From the NCBI RefSeq assembly GCF_002929505.1, contig NZ_PJJL01000065.1, positions 89,597-153,596 on the forward strand: a DNA stretch of 64,000 bases. Direction: 5' to 3'. Positions 51,311 to 60,892 of this stretch are shown here, piece by piece. This stretch comes from Cryobacterium sp. Y57. GTDB taxonomy: Bacteria; Actinomycetota; Actinomycetes; Actinomycetales; Microbacteriaceae. The notes below the pieces were generated by a model that worked only from the letters and a program-made list of their open reading frames with translations, did no database searches and was not told the DNA's origin. The stretch's first letter is position 1; every line of letters begins with the position of its first letter. The translations under genes were made by a program, and so were the position numbers.

Positions 51311-54175
51311 CTAGACGCGCGGCTTCTCCTTCATTTCGATGGTCTCGATCTCATCGCCAATTCGGATGTCGTTGAACTTGCCCAGTCCGATACCACACTC
51401 GAAGTCCGTGCGGACCTCGGTGACATCGTCCTTGAAGCGACGCAGCGACTCGATGCCCAGGTTGTCCCCCACCACGATGCCCTCGCGAATAACGCGAGCC
51501 TTGGCATTTCGGGTGATGGTACCGGAGCGCACGATGACACCGGCGACGTTTCCGAACTTCGACGAGCTGAAGACCTCGCGAATTTCGGCGATACCACTCT
51601 GGATCTCTTCGTACTCGGGCTTGAGCATTCCCTTGAGGGAATTCTCAATGTCCTCGAGGGCGGAGTAGATGACGGAGTAGAAGCGCACGTCGACGCCTTC
51701 GCGAGCGGCACGCTCGCGGGCCTTCGTGTCGGGGCGAACGTTGAACCCGATGATGATGGCGTTGTCGACGGTGGCGAGGTTGACGTCGCTCTCCGTGACC
51801 GCACCGACACCGCGGTGGATGATGCGCAGCTGAACCGAATCGTCGACCTCGATCTTGAGCAGCGACTCTTCCAGGGCCTCAACGGCACCGGAAACGTCAC
51901 CCTTGATGATGAGGTTGAGCGACTCGACTTTGCCCTCTTCGAGGGCACGGGTGAAGTCTTCGAGGCTGATGCGCTTGCGGGCCTTGGCCAGCAGGGCGTT
52001 GCGCTCGGCGGCTTCACGCTTCTCGGCGATCTGACGGGCGGTGCGGTCTTCCTCGATGACAAGGAAGGTGTCACCGGCGCGCGGGACGCTCGAGAGACCC
52101 TGCACCTGCACCGCGCGGGACGGCGTGGCGGCGAGAACGGCGACACCGTTTTCGTCGGCCATCGCCCGAACGCGGCCGTAAGCCGTTCCGGCGACGATGG
52201 AGTCTCCCACGTGCAGCGTTCCGGACTGGATAAGCACGGTTGCCACCGCGCCGCGGCCCTTGTCGAGGCGGGCCTCGATGGCGACACCACGGGCATCCTT
52301 ATTCGGGTTGGAGCGCATGTCGAGTCCGGCATCGGCGACCAGGAGCACAGCGTCAAGGATTTCCTGGATGCCGGTCTTGTTCTTGGCCGACACGTCGACG
52401 AACATGACGTCTCCGCCGTACTCTTCGGCGACGAGACCGAATTCGGTGAGCTGCTGACGCACCTTCTGCGGGTTGGCGCCGGGCTTGTCGATCTTGTTCA
52501 CTGCGACCACGATCGGCACGTTGGCGGCCTGGGCGTGGTTGAGCGCTTCAATCGTCTGCGGCATGATGCCGTCATCGGCGGCGACCACAAGAATGGCGAT
52601 GTCGGTGACCTGCGCACCACGAGCACGCATGGCGGTGAACGCCTCATGGCCCGGTGTGTCGATGAAGGTCAGCGCGCGGTCGATACCCTCGTGCTCGGTG
52701 ATGATCTGGTACGCACCGATGTGCTGCGTGATTCCGCCGGCTTCACCCTCGGCGACCTTGGCGTTGCGGATCGCGTCAAGAAGCGCGGTCTTACCGTGGT
52801 CGACGTGGCCCATGACGGTAACGACAGGAGGGCGAATCTCGAGGTCTTCATCGGTTTCGTCTTCCAGTTCCTGGTCGATGTCGATGTCGAACGCGAGCAG
52901 CAGCTCACGGTCCTCGTCATCAGGAGAGACCATTTGGATCTTGTAGCCGAGCTCGCTGCCGAGCACGTCAAACGTCGCTTCGTCGAGGGACTCCGTTGCC
53001 GTGGCCATTTCACCGAGGTGGAACAGCACGGTGACGAGGTTTCCGGGGCTCGCGTCAATCTTGTCGGCGAAGTCCGTTATGGATGCTCCGCGACGGAGAC
53101 GAACAACGGTGCCACCGTCGCCGCGGGGTACGGATACTCCACCCAGCGACGGGGCCTCACGCAGCTCGAACTCTGCTCTCTTCGTACGCTTCGACTTGCG
53201 CGCCTTGTTCTTGCCGCCACCGCGACCGAAGGCACCAGCGGTGCCACCGCCCGGGCCGCGACCGCGACCGGCTCCGCCTCCTCCGCCGGCAGGGCGGGGC
53301 GGGCCGAAGCCGGGGGCTCCGGCAGGAGCACCGGGACGAGTGAATCCGGGGCGTGCTGCGCCGGCTCCGCCCGGGGCGCCACCAGGACGCTGGAAAGCGC
53401 CTGGGCGCTGGCCGAAGCCGGTCGGTCGAGCGGCCTGACCGGGTCCGCCAGGGCGCGGAGCGCCGGGACGAGGTGCCGGCGGGCGCGGAATGTTGCTGGG
53501 GGTAGGTGTCGCGGGGCGCTGGCCCATACCCTGCGCACTCGCGAACGGGTTGTTACCCGGACGCGGCGGCTGGGTTGGGCGCTGGCCCATGCCCTGGTTG
53601 CTGGCGAACGGGTTGTTACCCGGGCGTGCTGCTCCGGGGCGAGGCATTCCGGGCTTGACCGGCGTAGCCGATCCTTCCGTAGTTTTCGCTTTAGGGGTCT
53701 CGGTGCCAGGCTTGTCGGCGGCGTCAGCCGCGGCGGCCTGGTCAGCAGCGGCGACTTTCTGGGCAGCTTCAGCTTTCTGGGCAGCCTGAGCCTGGCGCTC
53801 GGCGACGGTCAGCGGCGCGACCGGAAGGGGCGCGGCATCCGCTGCCGGGACAGACTCGACAACGACCGGGGCTACCGGTTCAGCGACGGGCTTGGGGCCG
53901 GGACGGGCACCCGGCTTGGCGCCGTGGCTCGGGCGAGCAGGCGTTGCCGTAGTGGTAGCACCGGCGACAGCACCAGTGGCCTGCACGGGTGTTGCAGCCT
54001 TAGCAGCGGCGCTTTCCGACTCGAGAGCGGCGCGAAGGCGACGCGCTACCGGCGGTTCAACACTGGAAGACGGTCCCTTGACGAACTCGCCCATTTCTTT
54101 CAATTTAGCAAGGGCTACCTTGCTGTCGACTCCGAGCTCGGTAGCGATCTCGTGTACGCGTGGTTTCGCAGCCAC
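51311..54175 (-). CDS. infB: Translation initiation factor IF-2
   Basis: 954 residues from a GTG at 54175 ([19 protein letters not shown]), fixed by CAGGAG 7-8 nt upstream. An ATG eight codons earlier precedes that site. An IF2_N domain comes first, then about 300 residues of Pro/Gly/Ala/Arg-rich linker that includes a duplicated NNPFAS(N/A)QGMGQRP unit, then a second N domain ([17 protein letters not shown]). The GTPase domain has [25 protein letters not shown] and NKIDKPGA, followed by domains II to IV. It places initiator tRNA on the 30S subunit. It is third in the nusA-ylxR-infB unit. Confidence 0.97.
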   Translation of the reverse strand: MAAKPRVHEIATELGVDSKVALAKLKEMGEFVKGPSSSVEPPVARRLRAALESESAAAKAATPVQATGAVAGATTTATPARPSHGAKPGARPGPKPVAEPVAPVVVESVPAADAAPLPVAPLTVAERQAQAAQKAEAAQKVAAADQAAAADAADKPGTETPKAKTTEGSATPVKPGMPRPGAARPGNNPFASNQGMGQRPTQPPRPGNNPFASAQGMGQRPATPTPSNIPRPPAPRPGAPRPGGPGQAARPTGFGQRPGAFQRPGGAPGGAGAARPGFTRPGAPAGAPGFGPPRPAGGGGGAGRGRGPGGGTAGAFGRGGGKNKARKSKRTKRAEFELREAPSLGGVSVPRGDGGTVVRLRRGASITDFADKIDASPGNLVTVLFHLGEMATATESLDEATFDVLGSELGYKIQMVSPDDEDRELLLAFDIDIDQELEDETDEDLEIRPPVVTVMGHVDHGKTALLDAIRNAKVAEGEAGGITQHIGAYQIITEHEGIDRALTFIDTPGHEAFTAMRARGAQVTDIAILVVAADDGIMPQTIEALNHAQAANVPIVVAVNKIDKPGANPQKVRQQLTEFGLVAEEYGGDVMFVDVSAKNKTGIQEILDAVLLVADAGLDMRSNPNKDARGVAIEARLDKGRGAVATVLIQSGTLHVGDSIVAGTAYGRVRAMADENGVAVLAATPSRAVQVQGLSSVPRAGDTFLVIEEDRTARQIAEKREAAERNALLAKARKRISLEDFTRALEEGKVESLNLIIKGDVSGAVEALEESLLKIEVDDSVQLRIIHRGVGAVTESDVNLATVDNAIIIGFNVRPDTKARERAAREGVDVRFYSVIYSALEDIENSLKGMLKPEYEEIQSGIAEIREVFSSSKFGNVAGVIVRSGTITRNAKARVIREGIVVGDNLGIESLRRFKDDVTEVRTDFECGIGLGKFNDIRIGDEIETIEMKEKPRV

Positions 54176-54251
54176 AATTCTCCTGTTCCGGGCCTGCACC
54201 CGGAAAGGGGCAGGCCGTTAGTAACGGACGGGTCTCATTTCGAGCCGCTCA

Positions 54252-54509
54252 TTAGTTATCCATAAGCCAATTCAGCCTGTTCTCTAGTTGTTTCGCGTCC
54301 AGTGACCTGGTCACACGAAAGGCACGCCCGAAAGCGTGTCGCCTTACGGCATCCTGAAAGCACGAGTGGCGGGCATGCAGCCACGCACCTCTACCGGGGA
54401 TTGTCGCGGTTTCATCCACCACAATTTCTGATTTCCCAGCAACGATCCGCAAAAGTGAGGATCGAGGGGCGCGCGAACGGCAGCCAATACACGTTCTAAC
54501 GGGTTCCAT
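54252..54509 (-). CDS. YlxR (DUF448) family RNA-binding protein
   Basis: 85 residues. The start MEPVRTCIGCRSRAPRSSLLRIV and the basic PGRGAWLHARHSCFQDAVRRHAFGRAFR are diagnostic. YlxR proteins are small, basic, nucleoid- or RNA-associated factors placed between nusA and infB in most Gram-positives. One member has been reported as a regulator of RNase P. It lies 8 bp after nusA. The gap of 76 bp before infB holds the infB ribosome-binding site only. Confidence 0.92.
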   Translation of the reverse strand: MEPVRTCIGCRSRAPRSSLLRIVAGKSEIVVDETATIPGRGAWLHARHSCFQDAVRRHAFGRAFRVTRSLDAKQLENRLNWLMDN

Positions 54510-54517
54510 CGTACCCC

Positions 54518-55555
54518 CTATTCGGCATCCTCCAGAATGCTGTCCGGCTGGATGTCGATTTTCGCACCGGTCAGCTTGGCCGCGAGGCGGGCATTCTGGC
54601 CTTCCTTGCCGATCGCAAGGGACAGCTGGTAGTCGGGCACGAGGGCGCGCACAGCCTTGATCGACTCGTCGATCACGTAGGCGCTCGTGACCTTGGCCGG
54701 CGACAGGGCGCTCGCGACGAAGGTCGCGAGGTCGGGCGAGAAGTCGACGATGTCGATCTTCTCGTTGTTGAGCTCAACGGTCACGGCGCGTACGCGCTGG
54801 CCGAGCTCACCGATGCAGGCACCCTTGGCGTTGACGCCCGGCTCTGTGGCGCGCACGGCGATCTTGGTGCGGTGTCCGGCTTCACGGGCGAGCGAGACGA
54901 TCTCGACAACTCCGCTCGCGATCTCGGGCACCTCGAGAGCGAACAGCTTGCGCACGAGCGAGGGGTGGGTGCGCGACACGGTGATCTGCGGGCCCTTGAG
55001 TCCGCGACCGACGGCCGTGACGAACACGCGAATGCGCGCGCCGTGCACGTAGCTCTCGGTAGGAACCTGCTCCTCGGGGGGCATGATCGCTTCGATCGTG
55101 CCGAGGTCGACGTGGATCATGCGGGGGTTCGGTCCCTGCTGAATGATTCCGGCGACGATGTCACCCTCGCGACCCTTGAATTCACCGAGCACAGCGTCGT
55201 CGGCCAGATCGCGCAAACGCTGGTTGATAACCTGCTTGGCGGCGAAGGCTGCGATCCGACCGAAATCGGTCGGATTGTCGACGGCTTCGCCGACGACGTT
55301 ACCCTCGTCATCGTGCTCAGGAACGTAAATGTCGACGTGCCCGGTCTTGCGGTCGAGAACGACGCGCGCTTCGGGCACTTCCTGACCGGAGTGATTAACA
55401 TCAGCAATCTTCGAAGCTTCAAGCTTCGTCACATCTTGCTGGATGTGCTTGCCATAGGCAATCAGAATCGCCTGTTCAATGATGTGTACGAGTTCCTCAA
55501 AGGGAATCTCTTTTTCGCGCTCCAATAGCCGCAAAACACTGAGGTCGATGTCCAT
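54518..55555 (-). CDS. nusA: Transcription termination/antitermination factor NusA
   Basis: 345 residues. N-terminal RNA polymerase-binding domain MDIDLSVLRLLEREKEIPFEELVHIIEQAILIAYGKH, an S1 domain (EGDIVAGIIQQGPNPRMIHVDLGTIEAIMPPEEQ), then two KH domains (ARIRVFVTAVGRGLKGPQITVSRTHPSLVRKLFALEVPEI; DYQLSLAIGKEGQNARLAAKLTGAKIDI). It lacks the C-terminal acidic repeats of E. coli NusA, as usual outside proteobacteria. GAGGAGG precedes the ATG. rimP, usually immediately upstream, is not in the 183-bp gap to proS. Confidence 0.97.
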   Translation of the reverse strand: MDIDLSVLRLLEREKEIPFEELVHIIEQAILIAYGKHIQQDVTKLEASKIADVNHSGQEVPEARVVLDRKTGHVDIYVPEHDDEGNVVGEAVDNPTDFGRIAAFAAKQVINQRLRDLADDAVLGEFKGREGDIVAGIIQQGPNPRMIHVDLGTIEAIMPPEEQVPTESYVHGARIRVFVTAVGRGLKGPQITVSRTHPSLVRKLFALEVPEIASGVVEIVSLAREAGHRTKIAVRATEPGVNAKGACIGELGQRVRAVTVELNNEKIDIVDFSPDLATFVASALSPAKVTSAYVIDESIKAVRALVPDYQLSLAIGKEGQNARLAAKLTGAKIDIQPDSILEDAE

Positions 55556-55684
55556 GGCCGGCCTCCTCTATTCAGATCTTGCCGCTGCGAAACCGCGCAG
55601 CGGGCTGAAGACAACGGTACCCGAATCTGTGGCGACCCGTCACCCACTCCCCCCGCGCCGGGTCGGTTGGGCGGGTTCGCTACA

Positions 55685-55725
55685 GAGCGGATGCTGCCGG
55701 CTCAGCCAGCCGGCAGCATCCGCTC
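55685..55725 (-). terminator. Hairpin terminator after proS
   Basis: 18-bp perfect stem (55685-55702 with 55708-55725) and 5-nt loop, 14 bp after the proS stop. No U-tract. It separates proS from the nusA operon. Confidence 0.75.
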
Positions 55726-55738
55726 GCGATGCGGTCGA

Positions 55739-57514
55739 TCAGGCGAGGTGCTGGGCGAAGTGCGTGGCGACGTCGGCGACGTCGACCTGTTCGCGATCGC
55801 CGGTACGGCGGTTCCACAGTTCGACGATGCCGTCGGCGGCACCGCGGCCGACGATGACGATCCACGGCACGCCGATGAGTTCGGCGTCACCGAACTTGAC
55901 GCCGGGTGAGACCTTGCGGCGGTCGTCGTAGAGCACGTCGCGGCCGGTGGCCTCGATCGCGGCGACGACGGCCTCCGCGGTGTCGAAGACGATCTCGTCC
56001 CGGCCGGTGGCAATCACGTGCACGTCGAACGGAGTGACCGATTCGGGCCAGATCAGGCCCTTGGCGTCGTTGTTGAGTTCGGCGATGATCGCGAGGATGC
56101 GGGTGACGCCGATGCCGTATGAACCCATCGTGACCGTGACCAGCTTGCCGTTCTCGTCGAGAACCTTGAGGCCGAGTACTTCGGCATACTTGCGGCCGAG
56201 CTGGAACACGTGCCCGATTTCCATACCGCGAATGAGTTCGACCGGGCCGGAGCCGTCGGGGGCCGGGTCGCCGGCGCGCACATCGGAGGCTTCAACCACA
56301 TCGTCGATGGCGAAGTCGCGGCCGGCGACCAGACCGAACACGTGGCGGCCCGCTTCGTTGGCACCGGTGATCCACTCGGTGCCGGAGACCACGCGCGGGT
56401 CGACCAGAAAACGGATGCCGGTGACCGACGCTGTGCCGAGCACGGCGCCCTGCGCAGCCCAGGGACCAATGTAACCCTTGATCAGGCCAGGGTTCTTCGC
56501 GAAGTCGCCCTCGTTGGCGGCCTCAACCTCGGCGGGCGCGAATGCTACCTCGACGCGCTTGAGATCGACCTCGCGGTCGCCGGGAACACCGATCGCGATC
56601 AGTTCACGCGTGCCGTCCAGGCTGGTCAGCGCGAGCACGACGTTCTTGAGCGTGTCGGCTGCCGTCCACTCTTGGCCATCGAGGCGAGGGTGTTCGGCGT
56701 TGGCCTTGTCGACCAGCGTCTGGATAGTCGGAGTGTTCGGGGTGTCGAAGATCTGCGCGGCGGGCAGCGCGGTGAAATCCTTGTCGGCCGGCACGAGGGT
56801 ACGAAACGCCTCGATGTTGGCCGCGTAACCGCCGCTGCTGCGCACGAAGGTATCTTCGCCGACAAGAGTGGGGTGCAGAAACTCTTCGCTCTTGGAGCCA
56901 CCCATCGCGCCGGCATCCGCTTGCACGATTTCGTAATCGAGGCCGAAACGGGTGAAGATGCGCTCATAGGCATCCCGCTGCAGCTGATAACTGACGTCGA
57001 GGCCGGCGTCGGTGTAGTCGAACGAGTACGCGTCCTTCATGGTGAATTCGCGGCCGCGCAGCAGTCCGCCCCGCGAGCGGGCCTCATCGCGGTACTTATC
57101 CTGAATCTGGTAAATCGCCAGCGGCAGGTCTTTATAGCTGCCGTACAAATCTTTTACCAGCAGCGCGAAGACCTCTTCGTGGGTCGGTGCGAGAAGCATA
57201 TCGGAGCCCTTGCGGTCTTTCAGGCGAAAAATCCCCTCGCCGTATTCGTCCCAGCGGCCGGTCACCTCGTACGGCTCGCGCGGCAGCAGGGCCGGAAAGT
57301 GTACCTCGTGCGCGCCAGCGGCGGTCATCTCCTCACGGATGATGCGCTCCACTTTGGCTTTCACCCGCAGTCCGAGCGGCAGCCAGGCAAAAATACCCGG
57401 AGCCTGTCGACGGATGTAGCCGGCCCGCACGAGCAGGCGGTGGCTGGTCACCTCGGCGTCGGATGGGTCTTCGCGGAGAGTACGGAGGAAGTAGTTGGAG
57501 AGACGTGTAGGCAC
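55739..57514 (-). CDS. proS: Prolyl-tRNA synthetase
   Basis: 591 residues from a GTG at 57514. Class II core: motif 1 [24 protein letters not shown], motif 2 [26 protein letters not shown], an inserted YbaK-like editing domain (about 220-400, the long bacterial form), motif 3 [19 protein letters not shown] and the C-terminal anticodon-binding domain ([33 protein letters not shown]). It charges tRNA-Pro and clears misacylated Ala-tRNA-Pro. A TAAGGT ends 6 nt before the GTG, so the mRNA is predicted leaderless. Confidence 0.97.
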   Translation of the reverse strand: MPTRLSNYFLRTLREDPSDAEVTSHRLLVRAGYIRRQAPGIFAWLPLGLRVKAKVERIIREEMTAAGAHEVHFPALLPREPYEVTGRWDEYGEGIFRLKDRKGSDMLLAPTHEEVFALLVKDLYGSYKDLPLAIYQIQDKYRDEARSRGGLLRGREFTMKDAYSFDYTDAGLDVSYQLQRDAYERIFTRFGLDYEIVQADAGAMGGSKSEEFLHPTLVGEDTFVRSSGGYAANIEAFRTLVPADKDFTALPAAQIFDTPNTPTIQTLVDKANAEHPRLDGQEWTAADTLKNVVLALTSLDGTRELIAIGVPGDREVDLKRVEVAFAPAEVEAANEGDFAKNPGLIKGYIGPWAAQGAVLGTASVTGIRFLVDPRVVSGTEWITGANEAGRHVFGLVAGRDFAIDDVVEASDVRAGDPAPDGSGPVELIRGMEIGHVFQLGRKYAEVLGLKVLDENGKLVTVTMGSYGIGVTRILAIIAELNNDAKGLIWPESVTPFDVHVIATGRDEIVFDTAEAVVAAIEATGRDVLYDDRRKVSPGVKFGDAELIGVPWIVIVGRGAADGIVELWNRRTGDREQVDVADVATHFAQHLA

Positions 57515-57520
57515 CCGTCT

Positions 57521-57526
57521 ACCTTA
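57521..57526 (-). promoter_or_regulatory. -10 element of proS (leaderless)
   Basis: TAAGGT on the minus strand, ending 6 nt before the GTG at 57514. Confidence 0.55.
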
Positions 57527-57624
57527 CGCGGGCGTCGCCATCCGCTCCGTACGTTCGCTCTCTTCCGCTGAACGTCGTCTTCGTGGCATTACCGTCGAAT
57601 CCGCTCGCCTCGCGATTGGACCTG

Positions 57625-58779
57625 CTACTTCGCGCCGACGGACACCGTGGGGCTGCCGAGGTCGGCGGCGGGCATCTCCGCGGCGAGACGGTTGGCCTCT
57701 TCGATGAGCGTGGCCACGATCTCGGATTCGGGCACGGTCTTGATGACCTCGCCGCGCACAAAGATCTGACCCTTGCCGTTACCGCTTGCAACGCCGAGGT
57801 CGGCTTCACGTGCCTCCCCCGGTCCGTTGACGACGCAACCCATGACCGCGACACGCAGCGGCACGGTCATGCCTTCGAGCCCGTCGGTGACGTCGTTGGC
57901 GAGCTTGTAAACATCCACTTGGGCTCGGCCGCAGCTCGGGCAGGAGACGATCTCCAGCTTGCGTTCGCGCAGGTTGAGCGATTGCAGAATCTGCAGGCCC
58001 ACCTTGATCTCCTCGACCGGCGGGGCGCTCAGGGACACGCGGATGGTGTCGCCAATGCCCTCGCCGAGCAGGATGCCGAATGCTGTTGCGCTCTTGATCG
58101 TGCCCTGGAAGCTCGGGCCAGCCTCGGTGACGCCGAGGTGCAAGGGCCAGTCGCCACGTTCAGCGAGCAAACGGTAGGCCTTGACCATGATCACCGGGTC
58201 GTTGTGCTTGACCGAGATTTTGAAGTCGTGAAAGTCGTGTTCCTCGAACAGGCTCGCCTCCCAGACGGCGCTCTCGACGAGCGCCTCAGGGGTAGCCTTA
58301 CCGTATTTTTGCATGAGGCTCGGCTCGAGCGATCCGGCGTTGACTCCGATACGCAGGCTCACGCCCGCCGCCTTCGCGGCAGCAGCGATCTTGCCGACCT
58401 GATCATCGAACTTGCGGATGTTGCCGGGGTTGACCCGCACGGCAGCGCAGCCAGCGTCGATCGCGGCGAAGACATAGTTCGGCTGGAAGTGGATATCCGC
58501 GATCACCGGAATCTGGCTCTTCTTCGCGATGATCGGCAGCGCCTCGGCATCATCGCGGGTCGGAACCGCAACACGCACGATGTCGCAGCCGGTCGCCGTG
58601 AGTTCGGCGATCTGCTGGAGCGTTGCGTTGATGTTGGTCGTCGGAGTTGTCGTCATCGATTGCACGCTCACTTGAGCATTGCCACCGACCAGGACCTTTC
58701 CGACCTTGATCTGACGGGATTTACGTCTGGGAGCGAGTACCTCAGGTACTTTGGGCATCCCCAAGTTGATTGCAGCCAC
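57625..58779 (-). CDS. ispG: 4-hydroxy-3-methylbut-2-enyl-diphosphate synthase
   Basis: 384 residues from a GTG at 58779. [69 protein letters not shown], and the 4Fe-4S ligands in [11 protein letters not shown] and [12 protein letters not shown]. It makes HMBPP in the MEP isoprenoid pathway. The usual neighbours dxr and rseP are not adjacent: rseP is 2.1 kb away beyond a thiolase gene and a lipoprotein gene. A TAAGCT ends 6 nt before the GTG, supporting that start and a leaderless mRNA. Confidence 0.96.
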   Translation of the reverse strand: MAAINLGMPKVPEVLAPRRKSRQIKVGKVLVGGNAQVSVQSMTTTPTTNINATLQQIAELTATGCDIVRVAVPTRDDAEALPIIAKKSQIPVIADIHFQPNYVFAAIDAGCAAVRVNPGNIRKFDDQVGKIAAAAKAAGVSLRIGVNAGSLEPSLMQKYGKATPEALVESAVWEASLFEEHDFHDFKISVKHNDPVIMVKAYRLLAERGDWPLHLGVTEAGPSFQGTIKSATAFGILLGEGIGDTIRVSLSAPPVEEIKVGLQILQSLNLRERKLEIVSCPSCGRAQVDVYKLANDVTDGLEGMTVPLRVAVMGCVVNGPGEAREADLGVASGNGKGQIFVRGEVIKTVPESEIVATLIEEANRLAAEMPAADLGSPTVSVGAK

Positions 58780-58785
58780 TTGCCT

Positions 58786-58791
58786 AGCTTA
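58786..58791 (-). promoter_or_regulatory. -10 element of ispG (leaderless)
   Basis: TAAGCT on the minus strand, ending 6 nt before the GTG at 58779. Confidence 0.55.
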
Positions 58792-58834
58792 GTTGGTGCA
58801 GCCCCGAGGGGCCTGTGTGCCGACTCTAGGCGAT

Positions 58835-59536
58835 TCAGTGCAACCAGAAGCTGGGGTTGGCAGGCGAAGCGATCTCGTCGATCGCGCCGGATTCGGAATT
58901 CGCCGCCACCCTGACCACCTGGGCGTTCGGGTAGAGGGTGTTACCTCCCGATGGTGTTGTGCCAAGCTCTGGTCCCATTTCGAAGTAGAAGATCGAACCG
59001 TACGACTCAAAAGTCGTGTCGACTTCCACCCCGAGCGCACGTGCCGCCGCGCGCAGGTCGTCGCCGACCCGGTAACCGCCGCTAGTCGCGACCGAGACGT
59101 CGCCGCTGACTGGTGCGCTCACGCTCACGGAGAAGTTGGCATAGTCCGGGAATCTGCCGTCTGGCGGCAGGTGGTCCCTCAATCCAAAGCCGTCCCAGTC
59201 GTAGTCGACCCCAGGCGGATACTCGTCGCCTCCGCCGTCTTCGGCTACGACGGGTTCTGCGCCAAGGGCAACCGTCAGTGCGTCAACGACGCGGTCGATG
59301 GGATCATCATACGAGAGCGTGACCACTGCGGTGCCGCTCTCGTCGTGCAGCTCGAAGTTCTCCGGTCCGACCGTAAGCGCAGTGACCGTGGTTAGGGGAT
59401 CGGCCGGAGTCGCGCTGTCGGTCGGCGTACTTGATGCGGGCGACGCGACATCCGGTGCGCCCGATTGGCAACCGGTCAAGGCCACGGCCGCGATCACGCC
59501 AATAATTCCGGCCCAAGTGAAGTTCTTGATCGACAT
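58835..59536 (-). CDS. Putative lipoprotein of unknown function
   Basis: 233 residues from the ATG at 59536, with GGGAGAGC upstream. The N-terminus MSIKNFTWAGIIGVIAAVALTGC is a lipoprotein signal with lipobox LTGC, followed by a Ser/Thr/Pro-rich linker and a soluble domain (about 50-233) containing two acidic, Gly-rich stretches (DGGGDEYPPGVDYDWDGFGL). I do not recognise the domain. The protein should be anchored on the outer face of the membrane. It stands alone between ispG and the divergent thiolase gene. Confidence 0.82.
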   Translation of the reverse strand: MSIKNFTWAGIIGVIAAVALTGCQSGAPDVASPASSTPTDSATPADPLTTVTALTVGPENFELHDESGTAVVTLSYDDPIDRVVDALTVALGAEPVVAEDGGGDEYPPGVDYDWDGFGLRDHLPPDGRFPDYANFSVSVSAPVSGDVSVATSGGYRVGDDLRAAARALGVEVDTTFESYGSIFYFEMGPELGTTPSGGNTLYPNAQVVRVAANSESGAIDEIASPANPSFWLH

Positions 59537-59700
59537 TTGAATGCTCTCCCGCCCATCACAATGCGAAGCAAACTGCCCCCGATTTCCACCTTGGCACACT
59601 ACCGGGCGCAGGGCTGCCCCAATACCGTCCGCCGCGTTACAGTCGAGTAACAGAGTCGGTGAATCTTTCCCGCGCTCGCTATACAGACGAAGGAGTCTCC

Positions 59701-60885
59701 ATGACCGAAACAGACGTCGTAATCCTGGCCGGTTCACGCACCCCGCAGGGTCGCGTGAACGGGCAGCTCTCGTCCCTCACCGCCGTTGACCTCGGCGCCG
59801 CCGCCATCGCCGGGGCACTCGCTCGCGCCGGCGTCGCTCCGGAGCAGGTCGACTTTGTGCTCATGGGGCAGGTACTTCAAGCCGGCTGCGGGCAGAACCC
59901 GGCTAGGCAGTCCAGCGTGGCTGCCGGTATCCCCTGGAACGTGCCGGCCATGACGCTCAACAAGGTGTGCCTCTCCGGCTTGGCCGCCGTGATCGACGCC
60001 GCCCGGCTGGTGCGGCTCGGCGAAGCGGATGTCGTCGTGGCCGGTGGCCAGGAATCCATGTCGCGCGCTCCCCACCTGCTGCCCGGCGCACGCCAAGGCT
60101 GGGCCTACGGAACCGTATCGGCCCTCGATCACGCCGCCCACGACGGGCTCACCGACGCGTTCGACGGACTCTCGATGGGACTCTCAACCGAGCGCGCCAA
60201 CGTTGAACTCGGCCAAACTCGGCTCGAGCAGGACGAAATCGCCGCTGCCTCGCACCAGCGGGCCGCCGCGGCCGCAGCCCATGACGTCTTTCACGACGAG
60301 ATCACGCCCATCAGCGTGCCGCAGCGCAAGGGCGAGCCGCTCGTGATCAGCACCGACGAGGGAGTGCGTGCCGAGAGCACGACCGAGACGCTCGGCCGAT
60401 TGCGCCCGGCATTCGACCCGGCGGGAAGCATCACCGCCGGCAACGCTGCGCCATTGAGCGACGGCGCGAGCGCGATCGTCGTGACCAGCCGCGCCTGGGC
60501 GGAGAAGCACGGCCTGCCCTGGCTGGCCGTGATTGAGGCCAACGGCCAGGTCGCTGGCCCCGACAACTCCTTGCACTCCCAGCCGGCCAATGCGATCACG
60601 CACGCACTCGCCCGCCAGGGCTGGACCGTGGCGGACCTCGACGTGATCGAGATCAACGAGGCCTTTGCCTCGGTCGTGGCGCAGTCGTCGAAGGTGCTCG
60701 GGGTGAGCGCCGACGAGGTGAACATTCACGGCGGTGGCATCGCGATCGGTCACCCCATCGGGTCGAGCGGCGGGCGCATTGCCCTGCATGCCGCGCTCGA
60801 ACTGGCGCGTCGCGGCACCGGCAAGGCCGCCGTGGCCCTGTGCGGCGGCGGCGGCCAGGGCGAAGCGCTGCTCCTGTCGCGGTAG
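59701..60885 (+). CDS. Acetyl-CoA C-acetyltransferase (thiolase)
   Basis: 394 residues from the ATG at 59701 (MTETDVVILAGSRTP), with AAGGAG 6 nt upstream. Catalytic C90 in LNKVCLSGLAAV, then GGQESMSRAPHL, EINEAFASVVAQSS, GGGIAIGHPIGSSGGRI with the catalytic histidine, and CGGGGQGEALLL with the second cysteine. A biosynthetic-type thiolase that condenses two acetyl-CoA or cleaves acetoacetyl-CoA. No beta-oxidation partners are near, so the pathway is uncertain. It converges on rseP, 7 bp away. Confidence 0.93.
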   Translation: MTETDVVILAGSRTPQGRVNGQLSSLTAVDLGAAAIAGALARAGVAPEQVDFVLMGQVLQAGCGQNPARQSSVAAGIPWNVPAMTLNKVCLSGLAAVIDAARLVRLGEADVVVAGGQESMSRAPHLLPGARQGWAYGTVSALDHAAHDGLTDAFDGLSMGLSTERANVELGQTRLEQDEIAAASHQRAAAAAAHDVFHDEITPISVPQRKGEPLVISTDEGVRAESTTETLGRLRPAFDPAGSITAGNAAPLSDGASAIVVTSRAWAEKHGLPWLAVIEANGQVAGPDNSLHSQPANAITHALARQGWTVADLDVIEINEAFASVVAQSSKVLGVSADEVNIHGGGIAIGHPIGSSGGRIALHAALELARRGTGKAAVALCGGGGQGEALLLSR

Positions 60886-60892
60886 CGCTCTC

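Noticed and set aside
51815..54265. An 816-codon open frame on the plus strand opposite infB
   Set aside because: It mirrors the infB frame, has no ribosome-binding site and reads as low-complexity sequence. GC-rich codons opposite a Pro/Gly-rich gene produce such frames.
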